DNA of 27,682 nucleotides. Origin: JBFWQM01 sp050249455 (GTDB lineage: Bacteria > Pseudomonadota > Alphaproteobacteria > MPNO01 > VGEU01). This document shows, piece by piece, positions 1 through 7,358 of this stretch. How positions within the stretch are numbered: position 1 is the first letter of the stretch; every line of letters starts with the position of its first letter. The stretch covers positions 1 to 27,682 of the forward strand of contig JBFWQM010000045.1 of assembly GCA_050249455.1 (NCBI GenBank), given 5' to 3'. Position numbers and translations under genes: made by a program. The notes under the pieces are model-generated. The model ran no database searches, was not told the origin of the DNA, and saw only the letters and a program-made list of their open reading frames with translations.

Positions 1-273
1 TGGATCGGCACCAGCCTCTACAAGGCGTTCGAGGAGTCCAAGCGCCGGGCGATCGAGGCGATGCGCTTCTCCGGCGCGCAGCGGCTGATGCTGCCGTGGC
101 TCTATGCCGACATCGACGAGTACGAGTCGGTGTTCGGGCTCGATCCGTGGCCCTACGGCCTCGAGGCGAACAGGCCGACGCTGGAGGCGATGGTCGCCTA
201 CATGGTCGAGCAGGACTTCATCGAGAAGCCGATCCCCGTCGACGACCTGTTCGTTCCCGTCGGCGCCCACTGA
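1..273 (+). CDS. 4,5-dihydroxyphthalate decarboxylase-like protein (3' end, partial)
   Basis: The frame is open from base 1 to a TGA at 271-273, giving the last 90 residues of a protein that begins outside the window. The tail contains a T-S-L-Y-K-A-F-E-E-S-K-R helix, an L-P-W-L segment, a D-P-W-P-Y-G-L-E-x-N-R motif and an E-Q-D-F-I-E-K-P ending. This order is typical of the C-terminus of the Pht5/4,5-dihydroxyphthalate decarboxylase family, cytoplasmic proteins with a periplasmic-binding-protein-like fold. Family members remove a carboxylate from dihydroxyphthalate, although many homologues are uncharacterised. The call rests on these C-terminal motifs only; a related SsuA/THI5-like binding protein is the alternative. 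It fits the aromatic-acid theme of the genes downstream. Confidence 0.65.
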   Translation, partial: WIGTSLYKAFEESKRRAIEAMRFSGAQRLMLPWLYADIDEYESVFGLDPWPYGLEANRPTLEAMVAYMVEQDFIEKPIPVDDLFVPVGAH

Positions 274-285
274 CCGCGTTGCCGC

Positions 286-312
286 CCGCCTGCGTCGGAC
301 AGATGCAGGCGG
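286..312 (+). terminator. weak GC hairpin after the first gene
   Basis: An 8-bp perfect stem (CCGCCTGC at 286-293, GCAGGCGG at 305-312) with an 11-nt loop lies 12 bases after the stop of the upstream gene. There is no T-tract, so it is at best a weak or Rho-assisted terminator. Confidence 0.3.
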
Positions 313-381
313 CGCGCTCCCGCAGGCGCGTCGTGGCGTCACTGCGGCGATTTACACTCGTTTAAATCTGCTGTGCGACCG

Positions 382-409
382 TGACCGTGCGCAGGAATTG
401 CGCCGGTCA
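382..409. promoter_or_regulatory. imperfect palindrome upstream of the chemoreceptor gene
   Basis: TGACCG-T-GCGCA (382-393) pairs with TGCGC-CGGTCA (399-409). This makes 11 base pairs with one bulged T and a 5-nt loop. It lies about 70 bases upstream of the chemoreceptor start, in the only non-coding stretch there. It could be a protein-binding operator or a 5'-leader hairpin; sequence alone does not decide. No convincing sigma-70 boxes were seen in this gap. Confidence 0.35.
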
Positions 410-477
410 TATTCGCGACGGCATCGATCCGGCCGCCGCCCCATTAGCGTTCATGTTCGAATAGCGAGGCAGGCCCG

Positions 478-2277
478 ATGTCCCGTTTGCTTTCCCGTTT
501 TCCCCGCCTGCGGATCGCGCGCATTTCCGACATCAAGACGTTGCCGAAGCTGATGGGTCTGATCGGATTCTTCGCGCTGATCGCCGTCGCGATCTCCTAC
601 CTCGGAATCACCTCGCTGAAATCGCTGAGCCAGGCGACCGACACGATGGCGAGCCGGGCCGAGGTCGCGCGCGTGGCGAGCCGGCTGAGCGCGCCGATCG
701 TCGGCATGAACCATGCCGAGTTCCGTCTGGCCGCCGCGCTGGAACCCAAGATCGTCGGGGAGACGCTGGCGCAGATCGATGCGGAGCGCAAGGCGCTCGA
801 CGAGGGCATCGCCTTCCTCAAGGCCAACGTCAGCGGCGCCGCGCTGGAGGCGCTGGCGAAGTTCGACAAGGAGTACCGGGATTACGAGACGGCGCTGAAC
901 TCCACGCTGCTGATGGTGAAGTCGCTGCAGGCCGACCAGATGGCGGCCAACGCCGAGATCTTCAAATACAGCGCCGAACAGAGCTTCGGGCCGTCGCAGC
1001 AGCTCCGCCAGGCCGCCAACGAGGTCACCGACCTCGTCGTCCGCGGCATGAAGGATGCCTCGGGCGAGGCGATGCGGGAATACCAGCAGGCGAGCCTGAC
1101 GATGATCGAGATCGCCGCCGTGGGCATCGTGGCGGCGGTGGCGCTCGGCTGGCTGCTCGTCGCGCTCGGCATCGTTCGGCCGATCCGCGCCATCGTCGCC
1201 ACCCTGCAGCAGCTCGCCGCCGGACGCTACGACGTCGCCATCGTCGGCGCCGACCGCAGGGACGAGGTCGGCGACGTCGCCAAGACCGCGCTGGTGTTCC
1301 AGCGGAACGGCCTGGAGAAGCAGCGGCTGGAAGCCGAGCAGGCGCGCCTCGCCGACGAGCAGGAGGAGGAACGCCGGCGCGGCTCCGCGGAACGCGAGGA
1401 GGCGCGCCAGCGCGCCGCCGCCGAGCGCCGCGAGCTGATGAACCGCATGGCCGACGAGTTCGAGACGGCCGTCGGCACCATCGTCGGCACCGTGTCGGCG
1501 GCCGCGACCCAGCTCCAGTCGGCGGCGCAGGCCATGTCGGCGACGGCCGAGGAAGCGACGCGCCAGGCGACCCTGGTCGCCGCCGCCTCGGAGGAGGCGA
1601 CTGCCAACGTGCAGACGGTGGCGACCGCGGCCGAGGAGCTGTCGGCATCGGTGCAGGAGATCGGCCGCCAGGCCGGCCAGTCGAGCAAGATGGCCGAGCG
1701 CGCGGTCGAGGAAGCCGGCAGGACCAACAGCAGCGTCCAGGGCCTGGTCGATTCCGCCAGGAAGATCGGCGATGTCGTCCAGCTCATCAACGACATCGCC
1801 TCGCAGACCAACCTGCTCGCGCTCAACGCCACCATCGAGGCGGCGCGCGCCGGGGAGGCCGGCAAGGGCTTCGCCGTCGTCGCCTCGGAGGTCAAGGCGC
1901 TGGCCAACCAGACCGCCAAGGCGACCGAAGAGATCGGCAGCCAGATCGGCGCCATCCAGGGCTCCACCCGCCAGTCGGTCGGCGCGCTGGAAGGCATCAC
2001 CAGCACCATCCGCGAGCTCAACCACATCGCCGCGTCGATCGCCGCGGCGGTCGAGCAGCAGGGCGCGGCGACGCAGGAGATTGCGCGCAACGTGCAGCAG
2101 GCCGCGCACGGCACGATGGAGGTGACCAGCAACATCGGCGGCGTGACGAAGTCGGCGTCCGACGTCGGCGCCGCATCGGCCCAGGTGCTGTCGTCGGCGC
2201 ACGACCTGTCGGCCCAGTCGGCCGCGTTGCGCGCCGAGGTCGACAAGTTCCTCGAGACCATCCGCAAGGCGGCCTGA
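478..2277 (+). CDS. methyl-accepting chemotaxis protein
   Basis: A 599-residue transmembrane chemoreceptor. The first membrane segment is near residues 24-43. An all-helical periplasmic sensor of four-helix-bundle type spans about 45-205. The second membrane segment is near 210-231, followed by a HAMP domain (about 232-285) and a charged Glu/Arg-rich coiled coil (285-325). The long signalling domain has its highly conserved tip (I-N-D-I-A-S-Q-T-N-L-L-A-L-N followed by T-I-E-A-A-R-A-G-E) at about 430-475. It should form arrays with CheA/CheW and be methylated on its helices. There is no C-terminal CheR-docking pentapeptide; it ends K-A-A. GAGGCAGG just upstream supports the start. The gene stands alone. 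Its closeness to many solute receptors makes chemotaxis to the same compounds possible, but this is inference. Confidence 0.95.
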   Translation: MSRLLSRFPRLRIARISDIKTLPKLMGLIGFFALIAVAISYLGITSLKSLSQATDTMASRAEVARVASRLSAPIVGMNHAEFRLAAALEPKIVGETLAQIDAERKALDEGIAFLKANVSGAALEALAKFDKEYRDYETALNSTLLMVKSLQADQMAANAEIFKYSAEQSFGPSQQLRQAANEVTDLVVRGMKDASGEAMREYQQASLTMIEIAAVGIVAAVALGWLLVALGIVRPIRAIVATLQQLAAGRYDVAIVGADRRDEVGDVAKTALVFQRNGLEKQRLEAEQARLADEQEEERRRGSAEREEARQRAAAERRELMNRMADEFETAVGTIVGTVSAAATQLQSAAQAMSATAEEATRQATLVAAASEEATANVQTVATAAEELSASVQEIGRQAGQSSKMAERAVEEAGRTNSSVQGLVDSARKIGDVVQLINDIASQTNLLALNATIEAARAGEAGKGFAVVASEVKALANQTAKATEEIGSQIGAIQGSTRQSVGALEGITSTIRELNHIAASIAAAVEQQGAATQEIARNVQQAAHGTMEVTSNIGGVTKSASDVGAASAQVLSSAHDLSAQSAALRAEVDKFLETIRKAA

Positions 2278-2309
2278 TCCTCGACGGGCCGTTCTCGATC
2301 GACGGAGGT

Positions 2310-2328
2310 CCCGGCCGCCAAGGCCGGG
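2310..2328. terminator. hairpin between convergent genes
   Basis: CCCGGCC (2310-2316) and GGCCGGG (2322-2328) form a perfect 7-bp stem around a 5-nt loop. It sits in the 67-base gap between the chemoreceptor and the convergent carboxypeptidase gene, where it could end transcription in both directions. No T-run follows on either strand. Confidence 0.35.
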
Positions 2329-2344
2329 GTGGTCCCGCGCCGGC

Positions 2345-3883
2345 CTACTCCGCCGTCGCCGCCGCGTAGAGCGCGCGCACATCGCGGGTGAAATCGACGC
2401 GCGAGGCGGCGTGCGTGTAGAACATGTGCCCGCCCGGGTAGTCGGCGAGCTGCACGTTGCGGCGCGCCGCCGGGTCGAGCGACATCTGCGCGACGACATA
2501 GTGGGATGCGAAGTACGGCGTGACGAGGTCGAAGTAGCCGTGCGCGATCATCGCCTTCAGGCGCAGGTTGCGCGACAGCGCGAGCTTCAGCGAGCCCGCC
2601 GAGCCGACATAGCCCTGCCGGCCGCCGCGGCCCGACCGCCAGTTCCAGCCCTGGTTCACGTCGCCGGCCAGCACGCGGTAGGGCACGTCGGTCTTCACCC
2701 CCAGCTCGTCGCGCAGATGGCGGTGCGCGGCCGCGGCGAAGGCGGCCGTGATCGCGCTCAGGTAGCCGTCGCCGCCGCCGCCGCGGTCGCCCGGGTCGGG
2801 GTCGATGCTGACGATCGCGCCGTCATAGAGGCTCACGATGCGCCGGGAGTCGCGCAGCAGCCGGCCGGCGAAGTCGGTGCGCTGGATACGGCCGCCGCTG
2901 CGCTGGACGTAGTCCGGCGGCAGGCCGATGTAGCCGGCCAGCCGGGCGAGCAGCGCCTCCTGCTCCGCCGGGGGCATGGTGTCGCCGCGCGCCATGCCCG
3001 GCAGCAGCGCGCCGACCGAGAACGCCTCGACTTCGCGTAGCGCCGTCGCCAGCGGCGCGTCGTTGCCGAAGCGGACGACGTTGAGGTGGCGGGCGGTCGC
3101 CGCATAGCTCGGGATGCGCAGGACCCAGGGCTCGGCGCGGTAGTCGTCGCCGTCGTGCAGCGAGAACTCCAGCACCGGCGAGATCATGATCACGCCGTTG
3201 AGCTCGATGCCGGTGTGCGTCGGCAGGTGGCTGGCCAGCCGGGCGACGCGGAAGCCGCCGTAGCTCTCGCCGGCGAGGAACTTGGGCGAGCCCCAGCGGT
3301 CCTTGCGCGTGAGATAGAGACGGATGAACGCGGCGATTGCGTCGATGTCCTCGTTGACCCCCCAGAAGCGGGCCCCCTCGCCTTCCTTCTCCTCGCGCTT
3401 GGGCGCGACCGAGAACCCGGTCCCCACCGGATCGACGAAGACGAGGTCGGTGAAGTCGAGCCACGTCTCCGCGTTGTCGATCAGCCTGGGCGGCGACGGC
3501 GGGATCGTCCCGTCGTCGCCGAACACGATCCGCCGCGGCCCCAGCGCGCCGAGGTGCAGGTAGGCGGACGCCGCGCCGGGCCCGCCGTTGAAGACGAAGG
3601 TGATCGGCCGCGCCGCGCGCGGGCCGCCGTCGCGGTCGTAGGCGACATAGAACACGTTGGCCTGGGGGACGCCGGCGTCGTTCACCACCGGCAGCGTGCC
3701 GGCCGTCGCCGTGTAGGCGATGGCGCGGCCGTACGCCGTCAGTGTCCCGGCCTTGGCCACCTCCTCGATGGCGCCGGGCGGCGCCGCACGCGGCGCGGCG
3801 TCCTGCGCCGCAGCGAATGGCGCCGCCCCGGCCGCGAGCGAAACGGCAAAAGCCCATGCCAGGGCACTGCTGCGGAACCGCAT
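2345..3883 (-). CDS. exported S10-family serine carboxypeptidase-like protein
   Basis: A 512-residue peptidase S10 (carboxypeptidase Y-like) alpha/beta hydrolase. Residues 1-26 form a cleavable signal peptide ending A-A-A-Q. The oxyanion-loop motif N-G-G-P-G is at 99-103 and the nucleophile elbow G-E-S-Y-G-G at 205-210. The predicted triad is Ser207, Asp452 (F-D-L-V-T-P) and His486 (Y-P-G-G-H-M-F). Family members cut C-terminal residues from peptides; bacterial homologues are mostly uncharacterised, and the protein should be periplasmic. The start at 3883 is chosen because AGGAGGAGG lies just upstream and the signal peptide begins there. The frame stays open far upstream (to 5233) across the opposite-strand receptor gene, but that extension is not credible. 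It is monocistronic and divergent from the first TRAP operon. Confidence 0.9.
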   Translation of the reverse strand: MRFRSSALAWAFAVSLAAGAAPFAAAQDAAPRAAPPGAIEEVAKAGTLTAYGRAIAYTATAGTLPVVNDAGVPQANVFYVAYDRDGGPRAARPITFVFNGGPGAASAYLHLGALGPRRIVFGDDGTIPPSPPRLIDNAETWLDFTDLVFVDPVGTGFSVAPKREEKEGEGARFWGVNEDIDAIAAFIRLYLTRKDRWGSPKFLAGESYGGFRVARLASHLPTHTGIELNGVIMISPVLEFSLHDGDDYRAEPWVLRIPSYAATARHLNVVRFGNDAPLATALREVEAFSVGALLPGMARGDTMPPAEQEALLARLAGYIGLPPDYVQRSGGRIQRTDFAGRLLRDSRRIVSLYDGAIVSIDPDPGDRGGGGDGYLSAITAAFAAAAHRHLRDELGVKTDVPYRVLAGDVNQGWNWRSGRGGRQGYVGSAGSLKLALSRNLRLKAMIAHGYFDLVTPYFASHYVVAQMSLDPAARRNVQLADYPGGHMFYTHAASRVDFTRDVRALYAAATAE

Positions 3884-3917
3884 GCGGCCTCCTCCTCGAT
3901 CCGTGCGGGCGTGGCCG

Positions 3918-3946
3918 ATCGAACGATGCCGGCGCCGGCCGGTCAA
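3918..3946 (-). promoter_or_regulatory. candidate promoter of the S10 peptidase gene
   Basis: On the minus strand a TTGACC -35 box (3946-3941) is followed by a 17-nt spacer and TTCGAT as -10 (3923-3918). It lies 34 bases upstream of the ATG. The -35 is strong and the -10 weak (3 of 6 to TATAAT). Confidence 0.35.
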
Positions 3947-3983
3947 CCCGATCCCGCGGCGCACAGCGTCACGATCTCGTTGC

Positions 3984-4020
3984 CCATATATGGAGCAAAC
4001 CCGCGGAAATTGTAGACATT
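3984..4020. promoter_or_regulatory. AT-rich palindromic element in a divergent promoter region
   Basis: A 10-bp perfect palindrome, CCATATATGG (3984-3993), and a short TGT-AG-ACA dyad (4011-4018) lie in an AT-rich pocket within otherwise GC-rich DNA. This is between the carboxypeptidase and the first TRAP operon. The position suits binding of a regulator of the TRAP genes. No regulator gene is adjacent, so this is only a candidate. Confidence 0.3.
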
Positions 4021-4045
4021 GCGCATTTCCTGAGCGAATTCCGCG

Positions 4046-4074
4046 TTGACCGTCCCCGGCCGGCTTTTCATCCT
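4046..4074 (+). promoter_or_regulatory. candidate promoter of TRAP operon 1
   Basis: TTGACC (4046-4051), a 17-nt spacer and CATCCT (4069-4074) sit 40 bases before the first receptor gene. The same TTGACC-N17-CATNCT arrangement precedes the second receptor gene at 7274-7302, which strengthens both calls. Confidence 0.42.
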
Positions 4075-4114
4075 CGTGTTGCGCTGCAACATGCCCCACG
4101 GAGGAACGCCGGTC

Positions 4115-5179
4115 ATGAGCCTCAAGAAAATCACCCGAATGGCGATCACCGCCATGGCCGCGACCGTGGCGCTGGGCGCCGCCTCGGCCCATGCGCAGAA
4201 ATACACGTGGCGGATGACGACCTTCGTGCCGGAGGGCACCAGCACCTACCGCGACTACGTCCAGGTCTTCATCGACACCGTGCATACGGTGACCAACGGC
4301 GACGTGAAGATCCAGGGCTTCGGCGCCGGCGTGCTGGCCAGCTTCTCCGAAGCGTACAAGGCGGTCCAGCAGGGCACCGCCGACATCGGCTACATGTACC
4401 CCGGCTTCCTGATCAACGCCGACCCGACCAACGCCATCATCGCCGGCTTCCCCGGCGGCATGGGCCCGGAGGCGATGATGCACTGGGTCTACAACACCGA
4501 AGGCGGCAAGCTGTGGACCGAGTACCGGCGGGCGATGAACGGCCTGCACGCGCTGCAGTCCGGCATCAGCCCGACCGAGATCTTCCTGCATTCGCACAAG
4601 AAGGTAGAGACGGCGGAAGACCTGAAGGGCATGAAGATCCGCACCGCCGGCGCGTGGGCGGACGTGCTGAAGCAGTTCGGCGCCGTGCCGACCATCATGG
4701 CGCCCGCCGACATCTTCGCCGCGCTGGAGCGCAAGGTGATCGACGGCACCGAGTACATCACCCCGGGCAGCAACGTCTCGCAGGGCTTCCACAAGGTCGC
4801 GCGCTACATCATCGTCCCCGGCATGCACTCCCCGGGCAGCATGAACGACGTGGTGTGGAAGACCGAGGTGTGGGACGCGGTGCCGAAGGAGATTCGCGAG
4901 AAGCTCGAGCTCGCCGCCAAGCTCGCCTGCTTCGAGACCTACCTGAAGCTCGGCATCCTCGACATGAACGCGATCGAGGAGATGAAGAAGGGCCGCAACG
5001 AGTGGGTCAACCTGAAGCCCGAGCTGCTGGCGGCCATCACCTCCGAGTCGCGCAAGTGGGCCGAGGCCAAGTCGAAGGAGCAGACCGCGAAAGGCAACCC
5101 GTGGATGCAGAAGCTGGCCGACTCCTATTTCACCTTCGACGACAAGTGGAACAAGGACATGTTCTACCGGAAGTTCTGA
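4115..5179 (+). CDS. dctP: TRAP transporter solute receptor, DctP family (receptor 1)
   Basis: A 354-residue periplasmic solute-binding protein of the DctP family (TRAP transporters). The signal peptide is residues 1-27, cleaved after A-H-A. The mature protein starts Q-K-Y-T-W-R-M. The conserved D-L-K-G-M-K-I-R stretch carries the Arg (R176) that in characterised DctP proteins grips the ligand carboxylate. ATG 4115 is chosen because GGAGGA precedes it and the signal peptide starts there; an in-frame TTG at 4046 overlaps the predicted -35 box. It heads a P-Q-M operon with 46 bases to the next gene. Two close paralogues lie at 7359-8426 and 8488-9552. The ligand is unknown, most likely an organic acid. 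Confidence 0.93.
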   Translation: MSLKKITRMAITAMAATVALGAASAHAQKYTWRMTTFVPEGTSTYRDYVQVFIDTVHTVTNGDVKIQGFGAGVLASFSEAYKAVQQGTADIGYMYPGFLINADPTNAIIAGFPGGMGPEAMMHWVYNTEGGKLWTEYRRAMNGLHALQSGISPTEIFLHSHKKVETAEDLKGMKIRTAGAWADVLKQFGAVPTIMAPADIFAALERKVIDGTEYITPGSNVSQGFHKVARYIIVPGMHSPGSMNDVVWKTEVWDAVPKEIREKLELAAKLACFETYLKLGILDMNAIEEMKKGRNEWVNLKPELLAAITSESRKWAEAKSKEQTAKGNPWMQKLADSYFTFDDKWNKDMFYRKF

Positions 5180-5225
5180 TCGGCTCCCCGCCGCCTTCGA
5201 CGGAATGCAGAGAGGACAGCCCGCG

Positions 5226-5846
5226 ATGGACAAGATCCTGAATCCCGACTTCGCGTCGGTCCAGAAATGGGAAGCGGCGCCGGCGCGGCCGGGCTATGGT
5301 GCGCCCGTGCAGAAGATCATGCGTGGACTGGACCGCTTCTCCCTCTGGCTCGCCGTCGTCGCGATGGTGTGCGCCGTGATCCTGACCGGCGTGATGTGCT
5401 GGGAGGTCGTCGTCCGGCGGCTGCTCAACAGCCCGACGCTGTGGGCCTACGACGTCACCTACATGCTCAACGGGACGCTGGTCTTCCTCGGCGGCGCCTA
5501 CACGCTGATCAAGAACGAGCATGTGCGGATCGACTTCCTCTCCGCGCAGTTGCCGCGCCGGGTTCAGGACCTGATCAACGTCGCGTTCTACCTGCTCCTG
5601 TTCCTGCCCATCTTCGGGGCGCTCACCTACACCTCGATCGCGGAGGCGTGGCGCGCCTTTGCCTCGGGCGCGGTCGAGGCCGCGAGCACCTGGGGCCCGC
5701 TGAGCTGGCCGTTCTACGCCACGCTCGCGATCGGTGTCGCCGGGCTGTTCGTCCAGTGCGTCGTCCAGATGCTGCGCCACGCGATGGCGGCGGCGGGGCG
5801 CGGCCGTTCGCCGCTGGAGCGCACCGATGCCGGGGCCGCGCACTGA
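5226..5846 (+). CDS. dctQ: TRAP transporter small permease, DctQ family (system 1)
   Basis: A 206-residue inner-membrane protein with four predicted helices near residues 38-60, 74-93, 115-135 and 158-183. The DctQ-type motifs W-E-V-V-V-R-R and K-N-E-H-V-R-I-D-F-L are present. DctQ forms the scaffold half of the sodium-driven TRAP permease with DctM. ATG 5226 has AGAGGA upstream and is preferred to an in-frame ATG at 5205. Compared with the second copy (9590-10126) it has a longer N-terminal cytoplasmic tail of about 30 residues. The stop overlaps the DctM start by one base (TGATG), indicating translational coupling. Confidence 0.92.
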   Translation: MDKILNPDFASVQKWEAAPARPGYGAPVQKIMRGLDRFSLWLAVVAMVCAVILTGVMCWEVVVRRLLNSPTLWAYDVTYMLNGTLVFLGGAYTLIKNEHVRIDFLSAQLPRRVQDLINVAFYLLLFLPIFGALTYTSIAEAWRAFASGAVEAASTWGPLSWPFYATLAIGVAGLFVQCVVQMLRHAMAAAGRGRSPLERTDAGAAH

Positions 5847-7168
5847 TGACGGCCTCCCTCGTCGCCGCATGGATGTTCCCGTCGCTGTTCGGGTTCGTCT
5901 TCCTCGGCCTGCCGATCGCCTTCGCCCTGGTCGTCACGGCGTTCCTGTTCGGCTACGGCCTGCTCGGCGACAACCTGCTGCTGCAGTTCCATAACCGGAT
6001 CGTCGACGTCGCGTCGAACTATTCGCTGGGCGCGATCACGTTGTTCGTGTTCATGGGCTCGGTCCTGGAGCGGACCGGCATCGCCGGCCGCATGTTCGAG
6101 GCGATCCGGATGTTCCTGGGTCCGATGCGCGGCGGCCTCGCCCTGTCGACGGTCGCGCTGTGCGCCGTGTTCGCCGCCTCCGCCGGCGTGGTCGGCGCGG
6201 TGGAGATCCTGGTCGGCATGATGGCTCTGCCGGCGATGACCAACGCCGGCTACAAGAAGGACCTGGCGGCCGGCACCATCTGCGCCGGCGGTTCGCTCGG
6301 CACGATGATCCCGCCGTCGATCGTGGTCGTCATCTACGCCTCGGTCGCCGACATCGGGATCGGCGACCTGCTTGCCGCGATGGTGGTGCCGGCGGTGGTG
6401 ATGGTCGGGCTTTTCGTCGTCTACATCCTGGTCCGCTGCACGATCGACCCGGAGGCCGGCCCCGGGGTCGACCCCGCCACCATCACGCTGAGCCTGGGCC
6501 AGAAGCTGTGGTTCCTGCTGGTCGCCTTCATTCCGGCGATCCTGCTCATGATCGGCGTGCTGGGCAGCATCTTCGCCGGCATTGCCGCGCCGACCGAGGC
6601 CGCCGCCGTCGGCGCCGCCGGCGCGCTGATCCTGGCCGTTGTCTACCGCCAGCTGAACCTGCAGGTGCTCTACGAGGCTCTCAAGCGCACCGTCACCGTG
6701 AGCTCGATGGTCATCTTCATCATCGTCGGCGGGACGATGTTCTCCAGCGTCTTCCTGCTCAACGGCGGCAACACGCTGGTCAAGGACCTGATCTCCGCGT
6801 TCGAGCTGACGCCGACGATGATCCTGGTCATGTTCCTCGCCATCCTGTTCGTCCTGGGGTTTGTCCTGGACTGGATCTCCATCGTCCTGATCGCCGTGCC
6901 GATCTTCGCGCCGGTGATCAAGGCGGTCGGCCTCGACCCGGTCTGGGTCGGGGTGCTGGCGTGCATCATGCTGCAGACCTCCTACCTTACCCCGCCGATG
7001 GCGCCGTCCATCTTCTACCTGCGGGCGATTGCGCCGCCGGACATGTCCTACATGGACATGTACCGGGGAGTGATTCCGTTCATCCTGCTGCAGGTGGTGA
7101 CCATGGCGACGGTCATCTTCTTCCCCGAAAGCGCGACCTGGCTGCCCGACGTGCTGTTCGGCTTCTGA
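5846..7168 (+). CDS. dctM: TRAP transporter large permease, DctM family (system 1)
   Basis: A 440-residue, highly hydrophobic protein with the repeated helices and re-entrant hairpins of the DctM/ion-transporter superfamily. The G-G-S-L-G-T-M-I-P-P-S motif near the first half-site and the Y-L-T-P-P-M-A-P-S-I-F-Y motif near the second are the family's sodium and substrate-path signatures. It works with the small permease and a periplasmic receptor for sodium-coupled import. The start overlaps the dctQ stop. The second copy at 10129-11451 has the same length and aligns throughout, so the two arose by duplication. Confidence 0.95.
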   Translation: MTASLVAAWMFPSLFGFVFLGLPIAFALVVTAFLFGYGLLGDNLLLQFHNRIVDVASNYSLGAITLFVFMGSVLERTGIAGRMFEAIRMFLGPMRGGLALSTVALCAVFAASAGVVGAVEILVGMMALPAMTNAGYKKDLAAGTICAGGSLGTMIPPSIVVVIYASVADIGIGDLLAAMVVPAVVMVGLFVVYILVRCTIDPEAGPGVDPATITLSLGQKLWFLLVAFIPAILLMIGVLGSIFAGIAAPTEAAAVGAAGALILAVVYRQLNLQVLYEALKRTVTVSSMVIFIIVGGTMFSSVFLLNGGNTLVKDLISAFELTPTMILVMFLAILFVLGFVLDWISIVLIAVPIFAPVIKAVGLDPVWVGVLACIMLQTSYLTPPMAPSIFYLRAIAPPDMSYMDMYRGVIPFILLQVVTMATVIFFPESATWLPDVLFGF

Positions 7169-7173
7169 GCGGC

Positions 7174-7207
7174 GGCGGGACCCGGTCGAACCCCGTCGGG
7201 TCCCGCC
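7174..7207 (+). terminator. strong hairpin after TRAP system 1
   Basis: An 11-bp perfect stem (7174-7184 with 7197-7207, core GCGGGACCCG) and a 12-nt loop begins six bases after the dctM stop. There is no T-tract. It may end, or reduce, transcription of the first P-Q-M unit before the next promoter. Confidence 0.5.
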
Positions 7208-7272
7208 CCCGCATGCCTTCTCACCGCATCGTGCCGGCCTGCCGTCCCGGCGTAGCGTCCTGCCGCAATCCC

Positions 7273-7296
7273 GTTGACCGCGGGAGCGGCGTCAAC
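7273..7296. promoter_or_regulatory. inverted repeat GTTGAC-N12-GTCAAC, candidate operator
   Basis: Perfect 6-bp half-sites (7273-7278 and 7291-7296) are 18 bases apart centre to centre. They overlap the predicted -35 and spacer of the second TRAP operon, so a bound protein would probably block RNA polymerase. Confidence 0.35.
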
Positions 7297-7302
7297 CATG
7301 CT
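7274..7302 (+). promoter_or_regulatory. candidate promoter of TRAP operon 2
   Basis: TTGACC (7274-7279), a 17-nt spacer and CATGCT (7297-7302) lie 56 bases before the second receptor gene. The arrangement copies the one before receptor 1. An alternative -10, CATAAT at 7308-7313, has no suitable -35. Confidence 0.4.
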
Positions 7303-7358
7303 TCGCCCATAATCCGGCCCGTAGAATCCGAAAAGCGATCGCCCAGGGGAGTATCGGC

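Noticed and set aside
451..2499. 682-codon minus-strand open frame opposite the chemoreceptor gene
   Set aside because: Its translation is low-complexity Arg/Leu/Gly/Asp-rich sequence, typical of the antisense frame of a high-GC gene. The chemoreceptor on the plus strand is unambiguous.
3884..5233. Upstream extension of the carboxypeptidase frame into a 962-residue protein
   Set aside because: The extension lies antisense to receptor 1, has biased shadow composition, and a signal peptide plus strong ribosome-binding site fix the start at 3883.
5267..7168. A 633-residue frame suggesting a DctQ-DctM fusion
   Set aside because: The part before 5846 is an out-of-frame shadow of dctQ. DctQ is encoded in a different frame and ends at 5846, where DctM starts with a TGATG overlap.
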